Shown here piece after piece: positions 36,590 through 44,370 of a stretch of 44,808 nt of DNA (position 1 is the first letter of the stretch; each line of letters begins with the position of its first letter). Below the pieces are notes generated by a model. The model ran no database searches, was not told where the DNA came from, and saw only the letters and a list, made by a program, of their open reading frames with translations. Origin of the DNA: Candidatus Saccharimonadota bacterium (GTDB taxonomy: Bacteria > Patescibacteriota > Saccharimonadia > Saccharimonadales > UBA4665); NCBI GenBank assembly GCA_027314885.1, contig DAHUZY010000002.1, positions 1-44,808 on the forward strand. The letters are read 5' to 3'. Made by a program: the position numbers and the translations under genes.

Positions 36590-37603
36590 CTAGAAGCCTC
36601 TCTGCATTAACTGCCACAAATAGTCAGTATTAACATTTCTGTACTTTTTTAATCTGTGCCGCTTTACCAGAAATATTGGTATATACTTTAAGCTCGCAAG
36701 CCTCCCTTTAATAATAGCTGGCACTCCTTCTGGTTTACCTATCCTTTTAAGGTGCTTAATGGAGGCCCTATCGGCTTTAGGTATGTCCAGTAATATTACT
36801 AACAATATAGATAGTGGGAGGTTTTTTATTAGCATTCCTGTGTTATTTCTAAAGGTCATATAAAGTGAAAACCCGGGGTTTTTACTAGAACTTGCTGACC
36901 CCATGTGGTATGCTCTGGTCCCAGGCACAACGTAATTATCCCACCCCATTACTGTGGATCTTGCCGCAATATCAACATCTTCTAGATACATGAACATAGT
37001 TTCATCAAAAAAGTCTTTGAAAGGCTGAGCTTCTATAAACTTACGCGTTATTAGCATGGCTGCTGCATTACAACCAAATACTTTTTGGGGAGCTGTGTCT
37101 TTTTCTTTTGCAATGGGTGTTCTCCACGATCCTTGAGTTCCTTGTCCATACCTGGATATATAAACGTGGGTTGAGTCCATTATGCCTTGATCATAATAGT
37201 CTAGGGTTACGCTTTGCATAGTGGCTGTCATTGGCCGCAACCTGGCTGCCGCAATCACTGTTGATGTCCAGTTGGTTGCTAATCTTGCATCTGTATTAAG
37301 TAGCACAATATATTCTACGTCAATATCTTCAAGCGCTGCAGCTATGCCAATATTATTTCCTTTGGCAAAGCCGTAATTTTTAGTTTGTGGTAAAACCTCA
37401 ACTTCTGGGAAGTTCGTTGCCACATGTTCCTTTATGTTATCGCTTGAGGCGTTATCAACCAGAATAATTCTTTGCTTTTTTTGATAATCTTGGTTTTTAA
37501 TAGACTGAATACACTCATCGATTATGTCTTTATTATTCCAAGCTACAACCACATATGCAACACCTCGTTCTTTCTTGGCTGTGTGAGTAATTTTCTTTGT
37601 CAT
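36590..37603 (-). CDS. Glycosyltransferase family 2 (rhamnosyltransferase-like)
   Basis: A 337-residue GT-A enzyme. The N-terminal fold has GVAYVVVAWNNKDIIDECIQSIKNQ, IILVDNASSDN, NYGFAKGNNIGI and the metal-binding-type VLLNTDARL. MFMYLEDVDIAARSTVMGW holds the conserved ED motif, and Y-H-M-G-S follows. It resembles bacterial rhamnosyltransferase-type GT2 enzymes (COG1216), fitting the dTDP-rhamnose operon nearby. Its ATG overlaps the stop of the upstream transferase gene by four bases, and the region just before the ATG is a hexanucleotide repeat containing AGGA motifs. Last gene of the leftward export operon. Confidence 0.9.
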   Translation of the reverse strand: MTKKITHTAKKERGVAYVVVAWNNKDIIDECIQSIKNQDYQKKQRIILVDNASSDNIKEHVATNFPEVEVLPQTKNYGFAKGNNIGIAAALEDIDVEYIVLLNTDARLATNWTSTVIAAARLRPMTATMQSVTLDYYDQGIMDSTHVYISRYGQGTQGSWRTPIAKEKDTAPQKVFGCNAAAMLITRKFIEAQPFKDFFDETMFMYLEDVDIAARSTVMGWDNYVVPGTRAYHMGSASSSKNPGFSLYMTFRNNTGMLIKNLPLSILLVILLDIPKADRASIKHLKRIGKPEGVPAIIKGRLASLKYIPIFLVKRHRLKKYRNVNTDYLWQLMQRGF

Positions 37604-39345
37604 TGGTCTTGATCCTGCTCCTGTTCCTGTTCCTGTTCCTGTTCCTGTTCTGTGATTTTTTGTAGAATGTTAATTGCTGCGGGTTCTGGTGTATACGGTT
37701 CAATGTTTTTGCCAACGGCAATGAGATTGGGAGAAAAAAATGATACTGCCGTGGGTTTTATTGGCTTCAAGCGTATTGAATAATTATCAAGGACTACCTC
37801 AGGAAAAACGACATTATATTTTTCTCTTGAATTATTATGTAGGGTAAAGTCGGTAATTGTAGCCTGTTCAGGATTATGTATTGATCGGAAATAGTGTCTT
37901 AAATCTTTTGTGTGAACTGCTGTAATGCCGCCTGTTAACGCATCGGCATTTCTGACCCAGTTGGTATTCCCAAAAAATGTCTGGTTGTTAAATGCATCCT
38001 GGTCTTTAAATAAGGCTAGTCGGTCACCCGTTGCTGTGACAACAAGTCCACAATCCTCTATGACTGAGTTATTTCTTATTACTAATGGAGCGACGGCCCC
38101 GACATGGTTTAGCGCAAGGGGGCCGCACAACTGCTGCATCCATTTTTTGTTTCGGGGCAATACAATCTGGTTTATTACTATAGCATTTGGGTATTGCGCA
38201 TTAGTTAGCGCGCTCGCTAGATAGCTACTTTTTGCCTCTACGGTTTTTATGCTTACATTCTTGTTTTTTACTCGTGGCTTCACATTGTTTGGGACAATTA
38301 TCTCAAGATCTATATTTTGTGTATTGCTGCGCATAGTAAGCAGTTCTATAAACAATCGCAATAACGCATCTGAAGCGAAAGGCATAATAATAATACTGAT
38401 TTTGGGGGGTCGACTAAAGTTTAGTTCATAAAAGCCAGGTTGTTGCTCCTTAGGAACAACATTAACTGTGACACCCTGACGTTTAAAGTGTTCTTCGAGC
38501 GATTGCGTGCCGGCTTTTGTTATATTCTTTTTTGAAGAAAAGTCTTGCGCAGTAGAGTTTTTCGTTGCTCTCCAGTGATAGAGTACTTTTGCCACATGGG
38601 AAATTCTAGGCTTCATATCAGTTACGCGTAGCACAAGGTCATAGTCTTGTGCCCCATCTTTGGTCGGATCAAGCATGCCAGCCTTTAGAACGAGGTCTTT
38701 TTTGATTACTGTGAGGTGGTTCACATAATTAACATGTGTTAGTAAATCGGGAGACCAATCAGGTTTAAAATGTGGGTCAAAATATACTCCACCATTATCT
38801 GAAATTTTGTCCTCGTCTGTGTATATAAGTTCGGCTTTTTCCTCGTTAATCTTTAAGACACACTCGTATAGGGCAAAGGGGTCAAGGACATCATCATGAT
38901 CAACAAACGCAATATATGTGCCCTTAGCCGCCAGAATACCGACATTTGTATTCTCTGATATACCTCTATTCTCTGCTTCTATGACTCTTATGCGTTCATC
39001 TCTTTGGACACAAGCATTAATTGTGCGCCTATTTTTTGAACTGGTAGACACATTAACAAGTATGAGTTCCCAGTTTTTGTATGCTTGTGAAATTACTGAA
39101 TAGACGAGGGGGTTAAGGTATTGGTTCGGGGTATTATATGCAGGCACTACAATGGAGATTTTTGGACCGTCAGATGTTCCTGATGATTGCTGGCATAGCG
39201 GTAGGTTTTCTAATTGTTGTTGCATCCATGTGTTGTAGTATCCTGCAACCACACTTGATCGTAAGTGTAGTTTAATAAGTGTTATTTTAACTAACTTGCG
39301 GCGAGAACTACCTGGTGGCAGGAATAGGTTTACTACGTATTTCAT
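37600..39345 (-). CDS. Glycosyltransferase family 2 with second transferase-like domain and (Glu-Gln)n tail
   Basis: A 581-residue enzyme. Residues about 60-290 are a GT2 domain: KISIVVPAYNTPNQYLNPLVYSVISQ, AAKGTYIAFVDHDDVLDPFALY (DxD-like DHDD), YTDEDKIS and DYDLVLRVTD. Residues about 315-560 form a divergent second domain (PKISIIIMPFASDALLRLFIELL, VGAVAPLVIRNNSVIEDCGLV) typical of large rhamnan/O-antigen GT2 proteins. The C-terminus is six Glu-Gln pairs and two Asp-Gln pairs, encoded by a hexanucleotide repeat. GGGGAG before the ATG is a good Shine-Dalgarno site. Confidence 0.88.
   Translation of the reverse strand: MKYVVNLFLPPGSSRRKLVKITLIKLHLRSSVVAGYYNTWMQQQLENLPLCQQSSGTSDGPKISIVVPAYNTPNQYLNPLVYSVISQAYKNWELILVNVSTSSKNRRTINACVQRDERIRVIEAENRGISENTNVGILAAKGTYIAFVDHDDVLDPFALYECVLKINEEKAELIYTDEDKISDNGGVYFDPHFKPDWSPDLLTHVNYVNHLTVIKKDLVLKAGMLDPTKDGAQDYDLVLRVTDMKPRISHVAKVLYHWRATKNSTAQDFSSKKNITKAGTQSLEEHFKRQGVTVNVVPKEQQPGFYELNFSRPPKISIIIMPFASDALLRLFIELLTMRSNTQNIDLEIIVPNNVKPRVKNKNVSIKTVEAKSSYLASALTNAQYPNAIVINQIVLPRNKKWMQQLCGPLALNHVGAVAPLVIRNNSVIEDCGLVVTATGDRLALFKDQDAFNNQTFFGNTNWVRNADALTGGITAVHTKDLRHYFRSIHNPEQATITDFTLHNNSREKYNVVFPEVVLDNYSIRLKPIKPTAVSFFSPNLIAVGKNIEPYTPEPAAINILQKITEQEQEQEQEQEQDQDQ
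37615..37650. repeat. Hexanucleotide repeat (CTGTTC x5 plus one variant)
   Basis: Positions 37621-37650 are five perfect CTGTTC units; 37615-37620 is the variant CTGCTC. On the coding (minus) strand they read GAACAG, encoding Glu-Gln. The repeat ends 12 bases before ATG 37603 of the next transferase gene, and every unit contains an AGGA Shine-Dalgarno-like core. Copy-number change would keep frame. Confidence 0.9.
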
Positions 39346-39403
39346 TTTTGCTCCCCGCCCTTATTGCTTGATCCCGCCAGAGTAGGCTTTCTGTATATCA
39401 TTA

Positions 39404-40480
39404 TCAGATTACTCCCCTGCCAATGAGTCGAGCAATGGCATTTCTCATTTTCCAGGCTCTAGATGATTTTATAGCTTTGATAACTTGCTCGCTTTGCTGG
39501 AGCAATTGCTCTTTTGATTCTATAGTTTGCTCTAGCCTATGCGCCTCTTCTTCTTTAACGCGTAACGAGGCCTCTGTTTTCTTAAGAAAGTCATACTGAA
39601 AAATAATAAACTTTTCAGAGATTTCCGGCAACTCCATTAGGGGTCTCGTGAGCAGCTCTTTCTTGCCCGTGAACCTCTTCTCAACTTCTATGAGAGCGTT
39701 GAACATATCATAAATATGTTCGTAAATAATTTTTTGGTATTTGGGGTTTTTCCCATAAAGTTTTAGAAACTCTGCATACAGTAGTAGATGCTGCTGGCCA
39801 TATTTCTCCCATATTTTATCAATGTCCTCGTAGCTATTCCACCACATACCTCCTGGATGACGCCTATAGACCGACATCACTCGATTAATAAAACCTATCT
39901 TTCCAAATTGCGCATGATAAAGATGAAAATACCAATCTATTGGGGAAACGTAGTTAGGAATACCACTGTAGTCGTTCTGTCTTCTATACATTACGGAGCT
40001 AGTTTGCATAAAGTTTTGCTTTAGTAATTTTTCAAAGCTAAATTTTGGGGACTCGCTGGTATTTGGATACAGCGAATCTTCTTCTTCCTTGTTCTCAAAC
40101 ACAACTTTAGTAGGCCCGAATACGATAGTGTGGTCTTTGTGGGAATCTAAAAAACTTGCTTGTCGTTGTATTTTTTTTAGGTCAATCCAAAAGTCATCCC
40201 CTTCACCTACGGCAATATAGTCACCACAAGCTCTTTGGAATACATCTATGAAGTTTCTTTCTGGTCCAATGTTTTTCTTTCTTAGTACAGCTTTTATTTT
40301 CTTATTTTTACCTGCATACTCTTTTATTATTTTCTGTGTACCATCTTGGGAGCAATCGTCTGCAATAATAATTTCATAATCAAAATCAGTTTTTTGGTTA
40401 ACAAAGCCCTCAAGGGCCTCTCTTATATACTTTTCCTGATTATAAGAGATCGAGACAATGCTGACTTTTGGTTTATTCAT
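39404..40480 (-). CDS. Glycosyltransferase family 2 with C-terminal coiled coil
   Basis: A 358-residue GT-A enzyme. VSIVSISYNQEKYIREALEGFVNQ, IIIADDCSQDGTQKII, IGPERNFIDVFQRACGDYIAVGEGDDFWID (acidic metal motif) and YRRHPGGMWWN are typical of GT2. A basic/acidic coiled coil (about 300-340) ends in SSRAWKMRNAIARLIG, a tail often seen on CPR and Gram-positive glycan transferases. A TATACT box at 40545-40550 (minus) could give an extra internal promoter with a leader of about 58 bases. It is 137 bases after the acyltransferase gene. Confidence 0.9.
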   Translation of the reverse strand: MNKPKVSIVSISYNQEKYIREALEGFVNQKTDFDYEIIIADDCSQDGTQKIIKEYAGKNKKIKAVLRKKNIGPERNFIDVFQRACGDYIAVGEGDDFWIDLKKIQRQASFLDSHKDHTIVFGPTKVVFENKEEEDSLYPNTSESPKFSFEKLLKQNFMQTSSVMYRRQNDYSGIPNYVSPIDWYFHLYHAQFGKIGFINRVMSVYRRHPGGMWWNSYEDIDKIWEKYGQQHLLLYAEFLKLYGKNPKYQKIIYEHIYDMFNALIEVEKRFTGKKELLTRPLMELPEISEKFIIFQYDFLKKTEASLRVKEEEAHRLEQTIESKEQLLQQSEQVIKAIKSSRAWKMRNAIARLIGRGVI

Positions 40481-40544
40481 AGCTCAAACCATTAAAAATA
40501 ATTGTTGAATTACCGTGGACAGACAAGTATTGAACTGAGGCGAC

Positions 40545-40550
40545 AGTATA
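40545..40550 (-). promoter_or_regulatory. Possible internal -10 box TATACT
   Basis: TATACT on the minus strand in the 137-base gap between the acyltransferase gene and the GT2 gene. No clear -35 box. It would allow the three GT2 genes to be expressed apart from the exporter. No other structure is visible in this gap. Confidence 0.35.
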
Positions 40551-40617
40551 CGGGGTGTTTTTGTGACCATTATCAGCTTTCTTAAGGAAAGAAAGGCAGG
40601 GCCCTATAGAGTGGGTC

Positions 40618-41253
40618 TTATATTTCACGCAGCCATTCCTTATTGATTTTAATAATTTTTCCAGGAACGCCAACGATTACACTGTTCTCCGTGGTTACAC
40701 TTTCTATAACAACTGCGCCTGCCCCGACAACACATCCAGCAGCTATTTTTACGTTACTGCTTATAGTGGCGCCGATACCTACAAACACTCCGTCGGCAAG
40801 CTCAACTCTACCCGCTACATTTACGCCTGGACTAATTGTTACATAGTCACCTATTGTACAGTCGTGACTTATAGTTGACCCTATGTTTATTAATGTGTGG
40901 TCTCCGATTTTTACGTTAGTGGTTACCGTAACATTTGGTGCAACTATTGATCCTTTGCCTAGAGAAATACCTTTGCTCACGCATGCATTACTTGCCACTA
41001 AACTAAAGTACTGGCTGCCTTTCCACTGTTCTACTATGTCTTTGCGTAATTTTGGAGCTCCTACTGCCGCAAGAACTGGTGTTCCCACGTAAGTTGCTTC
41101 CATAGAGTTTATATTTATTATGTGGTGTCTCTTTTCTTGATCTAAGTACTTTTGCGAAACAGCACGAAAAGCTATGCTCACTTCACTATCAAGGTAGGAC
41201 TCGATCTCATCCGCTTGACTACCACTTCCCAATAGGCCAATGGTTTTGCTCAT
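40618..41253 (-). CDS. NeuD/PglD-type sugar O- or N-acyltransferase
   Basis: A 211-residue enzyme. The N-terminal domain has a nucleotide-sugar-binding-like start, KTIGLLGSGSQADEIESYL. The C-terminal left-handed beta-helix shows hexapeptide repeats: SLGKGSIVAPNVTVTTNVKIGDHTLINIGSTISHDCTIGDYVTI, broken here as SLGKGSIVAPNV and IGSTISHDCTIGDY, with the catalytic His of the family likely in SHDCTIGD. PglD/NeuD/VioB relatives use acetyl-CoA. Following directly after a DegT aminotransferase gene, it most likely N-acetylates the amino sugar made by that enzyme. Confidence 0.85.
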   Translation of the reverse strand: MSKTIGLLGSGSQADEIESYLDSEVSIAFRAVSQKYLDQEKRHHIININSMEATYVGTPVLAAVGAPKLRKDIVEQWKGSQYFSLVASNACVSKGISLGKGSIVAPNVTVTTNVKIGDHTLINIGSTISHDCTIGDYVTISPGVNVAGRVELADGVFVGIGATISSNVKIAAGCVVGAGAVVIESVTTENSVIVGVPGKIIKINKEWLREI

Positions 41254-41280
41254 GAAGATATCCTTTTCTTTGTCGGCATA

Positions 41281-42360
41281 TTATGCTGCGCTTCCATTAA
41301 CTACCTCGCATATTTTTCGTATAACTATTTCTTCTAGCCCAACATATAAGGGCAAACATATTATACGTTTAGATATATCTTCTGAAATAGGGCAATCTTG
41401 GGTTTGTTTTAAATAGGGAAGTTTGTTGAGCGATGGGTAAAAGTATCGGCGAGGGTAGATACTTTCTTCTTCTAGCCTATTAACCACTTTCAGCAGTGTT
41501 GCTTCGTTTTTGAAAAGCACTGGGTAATAGGAATAATTGTATTTTATTTCTGTCATTATTTTTGGCGCCTTTACGGTATCAATCAGTAGTTCGTCGTAAA
41601 GTTCCGTCACCTTTTTTCGCTCATTAATTATGTCTTCTATATGCTTAAGATTGCATAATCCCATGGCTGCCTGAAACTCAGAGGCCTTTCCATTAATACC
41701 GAGCCTCCTATGCTCATCGTAGTTATGGCCAAATCTTTTTATAAGCTCTACTTTAGCGCTTATGTCAGGAGACCTGGCGATTATGCCGCCCCCTTCAATG
41801 GTGTGAAATAGTTTAGTCGCATGAAAACTAGTAACCGAAATCTCCCCGTGCTTCAGCAAAGATTCTCCCTTATACTCAACGCCTACCGCATGTGCTGCGT
41901 CATAAATTACACTCAGGTTGTATCGTTTTGCTATGACTTCTATGCTTTCAACGTCACAAGGACGTCCAAAAACATGTACTGGCAAAATGGCCTTTGTATT
42001 TTGTGTGATCGCTGCTTCTATTTTATTTGGGTCAATGCAAAATGTCTCAGCATCTATATCTACATAGACCGGCTTAACTCTTTCCCACAAAAGTGAAGAA
42101 GTGGTGGCTACGTAGGAAAATGGTGTCGTTATGACCTCCCCCTCTGTAATATCAAGCGCTCTTAAAGCAACTTGCAACGCCATTGTGCCGTTGACGACAA
42201 AATGAAAGTTGTTTAATCCTAAATAGCCCTTCATCTCTTTTTCAAATTGCTTTAAGAGTGGCCCCTGATTTGTTAACTGGCCGTTCGCCCAGATTTGTCT
42301 TATATAGCCCTGATACTCCTCTATGGGGGGCAAAAAAGTTTTGGTAACGTTTATGCGCAT
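41281..42360 (-). CDS. DegT/DnrJ/EryC1/StrS sugar aminotransferase
   Basis: A 359-residue PLP enzyme transferring an amino group to a 4-keto (or 3-keto) nucleotide sugar. GQLTNQGPLLKQFEKEM is the family start. VNGTMALQVALRAL binds PLP phosphate, VIYDAAHAVGVEY holds the PLP Asp, and SVTSFHATKLFHTIEGGGII holds the Schiff-base Lys in HATK. With rfbB in the window, dTDP-4-keto-6-deoxyglucose is the likeliest substrate (VioA-like), with the next gene as N-acetylase. GDP-perosamine synthesis is an alternative, but no GDP-mannose dehydratase is visible here. Confidence 0.92.
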   Translation of the reverse strand: MRINVTKTFLPPIEEYQGYIRQIWANGQLTNQGPLLKQFEKEMKGYLGLNNFHFVVNGTMALQVALRALDITEGEVITTPFSYVATTSSLLWERVKPVYVDIDAETFCIDPNKIEAAITQNTKAILPVHVFGRPCDVESIEVIAKRYNLSVIYDAAHAVGVEYKGESLLKHGEISVTSFHATKLFHTIEGGGIIARSPDISAKVELIKRFGHNYDEHRRLGINGKASEFQAAMGLCNLKHIEDIINERKKVTELYDELLIDTVKAPKIMTEIKYNYSYYPVLFKNEATLLKVVNRLEEESIYPRRYFYPSLNKLPYLKQTQDCPISEDISKRIICLPLYVGLEEIVIRKICEVVNGSAA

Positions 42361-42375
42361 GATATCACTCTAGAC

Positions 42376-43545
42376 CTAATTCTTTAAAGATTCCCATGTG
42401 TCGGGTAGTTTTATGATAGCTCCTTTAAATAATGACTGGCGATCAACATCTTTTAGTATAAAGCTTGGTTTTCTTTTGCATACCGCTACTAGTTGCTTGT
42501 TGTCTCGCGTAAAAAGCGCTGCGCTTACTTGGTATGTGCCAGGGTTTAAAACCGTCGTGCTTAGAGTATAAGAAATGGACCCTTTATTTTTTAGCTTTAA
42601 CTGCTTCATGGTATTAATTTCCGCCACTGACTGCCCGTCTTTTAATAGTGAAATTCCTGCAAAAACCTCACCTCTTTTTTTTGACTCAAAGTTTATCTTA
42701 AGGTTAACTTCTGCATCAGTTTGTTTGTGAATAGAAATATCGACTTTATACGAATTACCCTGCTGTTGTTCTGTTTCTCCTTTTGTGGCTTGCCTGCTGG
42801 TTTCCATATTTTCTTCTTGGTATATGTCTGCCGCCTCGGCTGGGTCACCTTCAAAAACGATCTTTCCGTTTTTTATACAGATTACCCTGGTACAGAATCT
42901 TCTAATTGCTGTCATGTCATGGGATACAAAAACAACTGTTTTCTTTTCCCGCTTTAGTTCTTCAAAATAGTCATAGCATTTTTGTTGAAACGCTGCATCG
43001 CCAACTGCCAGCACCTCGTCAAGGAGAAGAATGCCGCCTTTTGCTCTAACTGCAATAGAGAAGGCTAGTCTGACTTGCATTCCAGAAGAGTAATTTTTTA
43101 ATTTTTGGTCCATAAACTTCTCTAGTTCTGCAAAACCTACTATGTCTTTATACATTGCATGCATTTCTTTCCTGCTAAAACCCAGCAGTGCTCCATTAAG
43201 AAAAACGTTTTCCCGGCCAGTAAGCTCTGGGCTGAACCCTACTCCCAGCTCTATAAATGGGGTTATCTTTCCCTCTACTAAAACTTTTCCTTGATCTGGA
43301 TAATATATTCCTGCCAGAATTTTTAGTAAGGTGCTCTTCCCACTTCCGTTTTTGCCCACTATGCCGAAAAACTCGCCTTTTTTTACACTGAATGTAACGT
43401 CTCGAAGAGCCCTAAACTCTTCGTAGCCTTTTTTCCGGCGCCAGAAATTCACAATATAACTTTTTATAGTATTTATTTTTTCGTGGGGCAAACGAAAGGT
43501 TTTGTACAGATTGTTTACATCTATGACCGTTGGGTTGTCTTCCAT
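42376..43545 (-). CDS. wzt: Polysaccharide ABC exporter ATPase (Wzt type)
   Basis: A 389-residue ATPase. Walker A GKNGSGKST is at 64-72, the signature YSSGMQVRL at 152-160 and Walker B GILLLDEVLAVGD at 171-183. The switch His is in FVSHDM (about 206-211). Residues from about 250 form an extra beta-sandwich domain like the Wzt C-terminal glycan-binding domain, which recognises the finished chain end before export. Adjacent to the permease gene, whose stop it immediately follows. GGAG lies nine bases before the ATG. Confidence 0.92.
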   Translation of the reverse strand: MEDNPTVIDVNNLYKTFRLPHEKINTIKSYIVNFWRRKKGYEEFRALRDVTFSVKKGEFFGIVGKNGSGKSTLLKILAGIYYPDQGKVLVEGKITPFIELGVGFSPELTGRENVFLNGALLGFSRKEMHAMYKDIVGFAELEKFMDQKLKNYSSGMQVRLAFSIAVRAKGGILLLDEVLAVGDAAFQQKCYDYFEELKREKKTVVFVSHDMTAIRRFCTRVICIKNGKIVFEGDPAEAADIYQEENMETSRQATKGETEQQQGNSYKVDISIHKQTDAEVNLKINFESKKRGEVFAGISLLKDGQSVAEINTMKQLKLKNKGSISYTLSTTVLNPGTYQVSAALFTRDNKQLVAVCKRKPSFILKDVDRQSLFKGAIIKLPDTWESLKN

Positions 43546-44346
43546 CTATATATTCTCCGCAAAGTACTTGGACTCTTTCTTAAAGAATAGTATGCCACCG
43601 ACCAGGAATACTACAACAATAATAAAGGGTATATACGCGTACCAGGATCCATTAAAAACGTGCCAGATAATGGTGGTGTGTTTCGTTATAAGTCCATACC
43701 GCGCATCTTGCATAGATTGTGCAAGAGGGTTGAGTAATAGAATCTTCTGGAAGGTGATGTTTGTGATACGAGAAAGGGGGTAAAGGATAGGCGTAGCATA
43801 GAATCCTGCCTGTATGCATACCTCCCATATGTAGCTTACGTCTCTGTATTTTACATACAAAGCTGACAAGAGAAGCGACATAGCAAAAGAAAATACATAT
43901 ATCTCTATAAGGAGAAGCGGGAGAAAGAGCGCATCAGCGGATGGGGTAACATGCCCAATAATCATGAAAATCGCAATGATAATCAAGTTTAGGCCAAGGT
44001 TAATAAGAGCGGCGATGCTGCTTGACAAGATAATTATCCAGCGCGGGATACTGATTTTTCGAATAAGATCCCCTCTGCCCACAATTGACGTAAGGCTTTG
44101 CATAGTCATCTCTACAAAAAAGTTCCAGATAACTATTCCGAATAGCAAATAAACAGGGTAGTGCGGAGTTCCCGTACCAACCTTTAAAAATTTAACAAAT
44201 ACTATATAAAGGATAACGAATATTAGTAAGGGTCGCAGAAGAGACCATGCATAGCCAAGCACGGAGTCTTGATATCGTAGCTTAAAATCGGTTCGGACGA
44301 GCTCGCCCAGCAGCACACGGTCTTGCTTTGAGAAAATATGCCTCAT
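43546..44346 (-). CDS. wzm: Polysaccharide ABC exporter permease (Wzm type)
   Basis: A 266-residue ABC-2 type permease with six membrane segments. The start FSKQDRVLLGELVRTDFKLRYQDSVLGYAWSLLRPLLIF is typical of Wzm/TagG proteins, shown here by LRYQDSVLGYAWSLLRP. ATG 44346 was chosen because the family begins about here and because the TATAAT box at 44357-44362 lies just upstream. The frame continues 29 codons farther but would pass through that promoter and overlap the divergent gene. First gene of a seven-gene operon; exports the glycan or its precursor with Wzt. Confidence 0.9.
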   Translation of the reverse strand: MRHIFSKQDRVLLGELVRTDFKLRYQDSVLGYAWSLLRPLLIFVILYIVFVKFLKVGTGTPHYPVYLLFGIVIWNFFVEMTMQSLTSIVGRGDLIRKISIPRWIIILSSSIAALINLGLNLIIIAIFMIIGHVTPSADALFLPLLLIEIYVFSFAMSLLLSALYVKYRDVSYIWEVCIQAGFYATPILYPLSRITNITFQKILLLNPLAQSMQDARYGLITKHTTIIWHVFNGSWYAYIPFIIVVVFLVGGILFFKKESKYFAENI

Positions 44347-44355
44347 GTTTTGAGG

Positions 44356-44362
44356 TATTATA
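44356..44362. promoter_or_regulatory. Symmetric -10 box (GTATTATAG) shared by wzm and the divergent GT2
   Basis: The plus strand reads TATTAT (44356-44361) and the minus strand TATAAT (44362-44357). Start codons lie at 44371 (plus) and 44346 (minus), so predicted leaders are about three and four bases. Only 24 bases separate the two genes, leaving no space for two separate promoters. Confidence 0.6.
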
Positions 44363-44370
44363 GAGGAAGA

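Noticed and set aside
37533-37721. Alternative Arg-Asn repeat protein reading through the hexanucleotide repeat in another frame
   Set aside because: It is a frame shadow of two well-supported glycosyltransferase genes and has no start signals.
40481-40617. Small coding gene in the gap between the GT2 and acyltransferase genes (minus strand frame 40473-40673)
   Set aside because: The frame overlaps both neighbours, has no protein-like composition or ribosome-binding site, and begins inside the acyltransferase gene.
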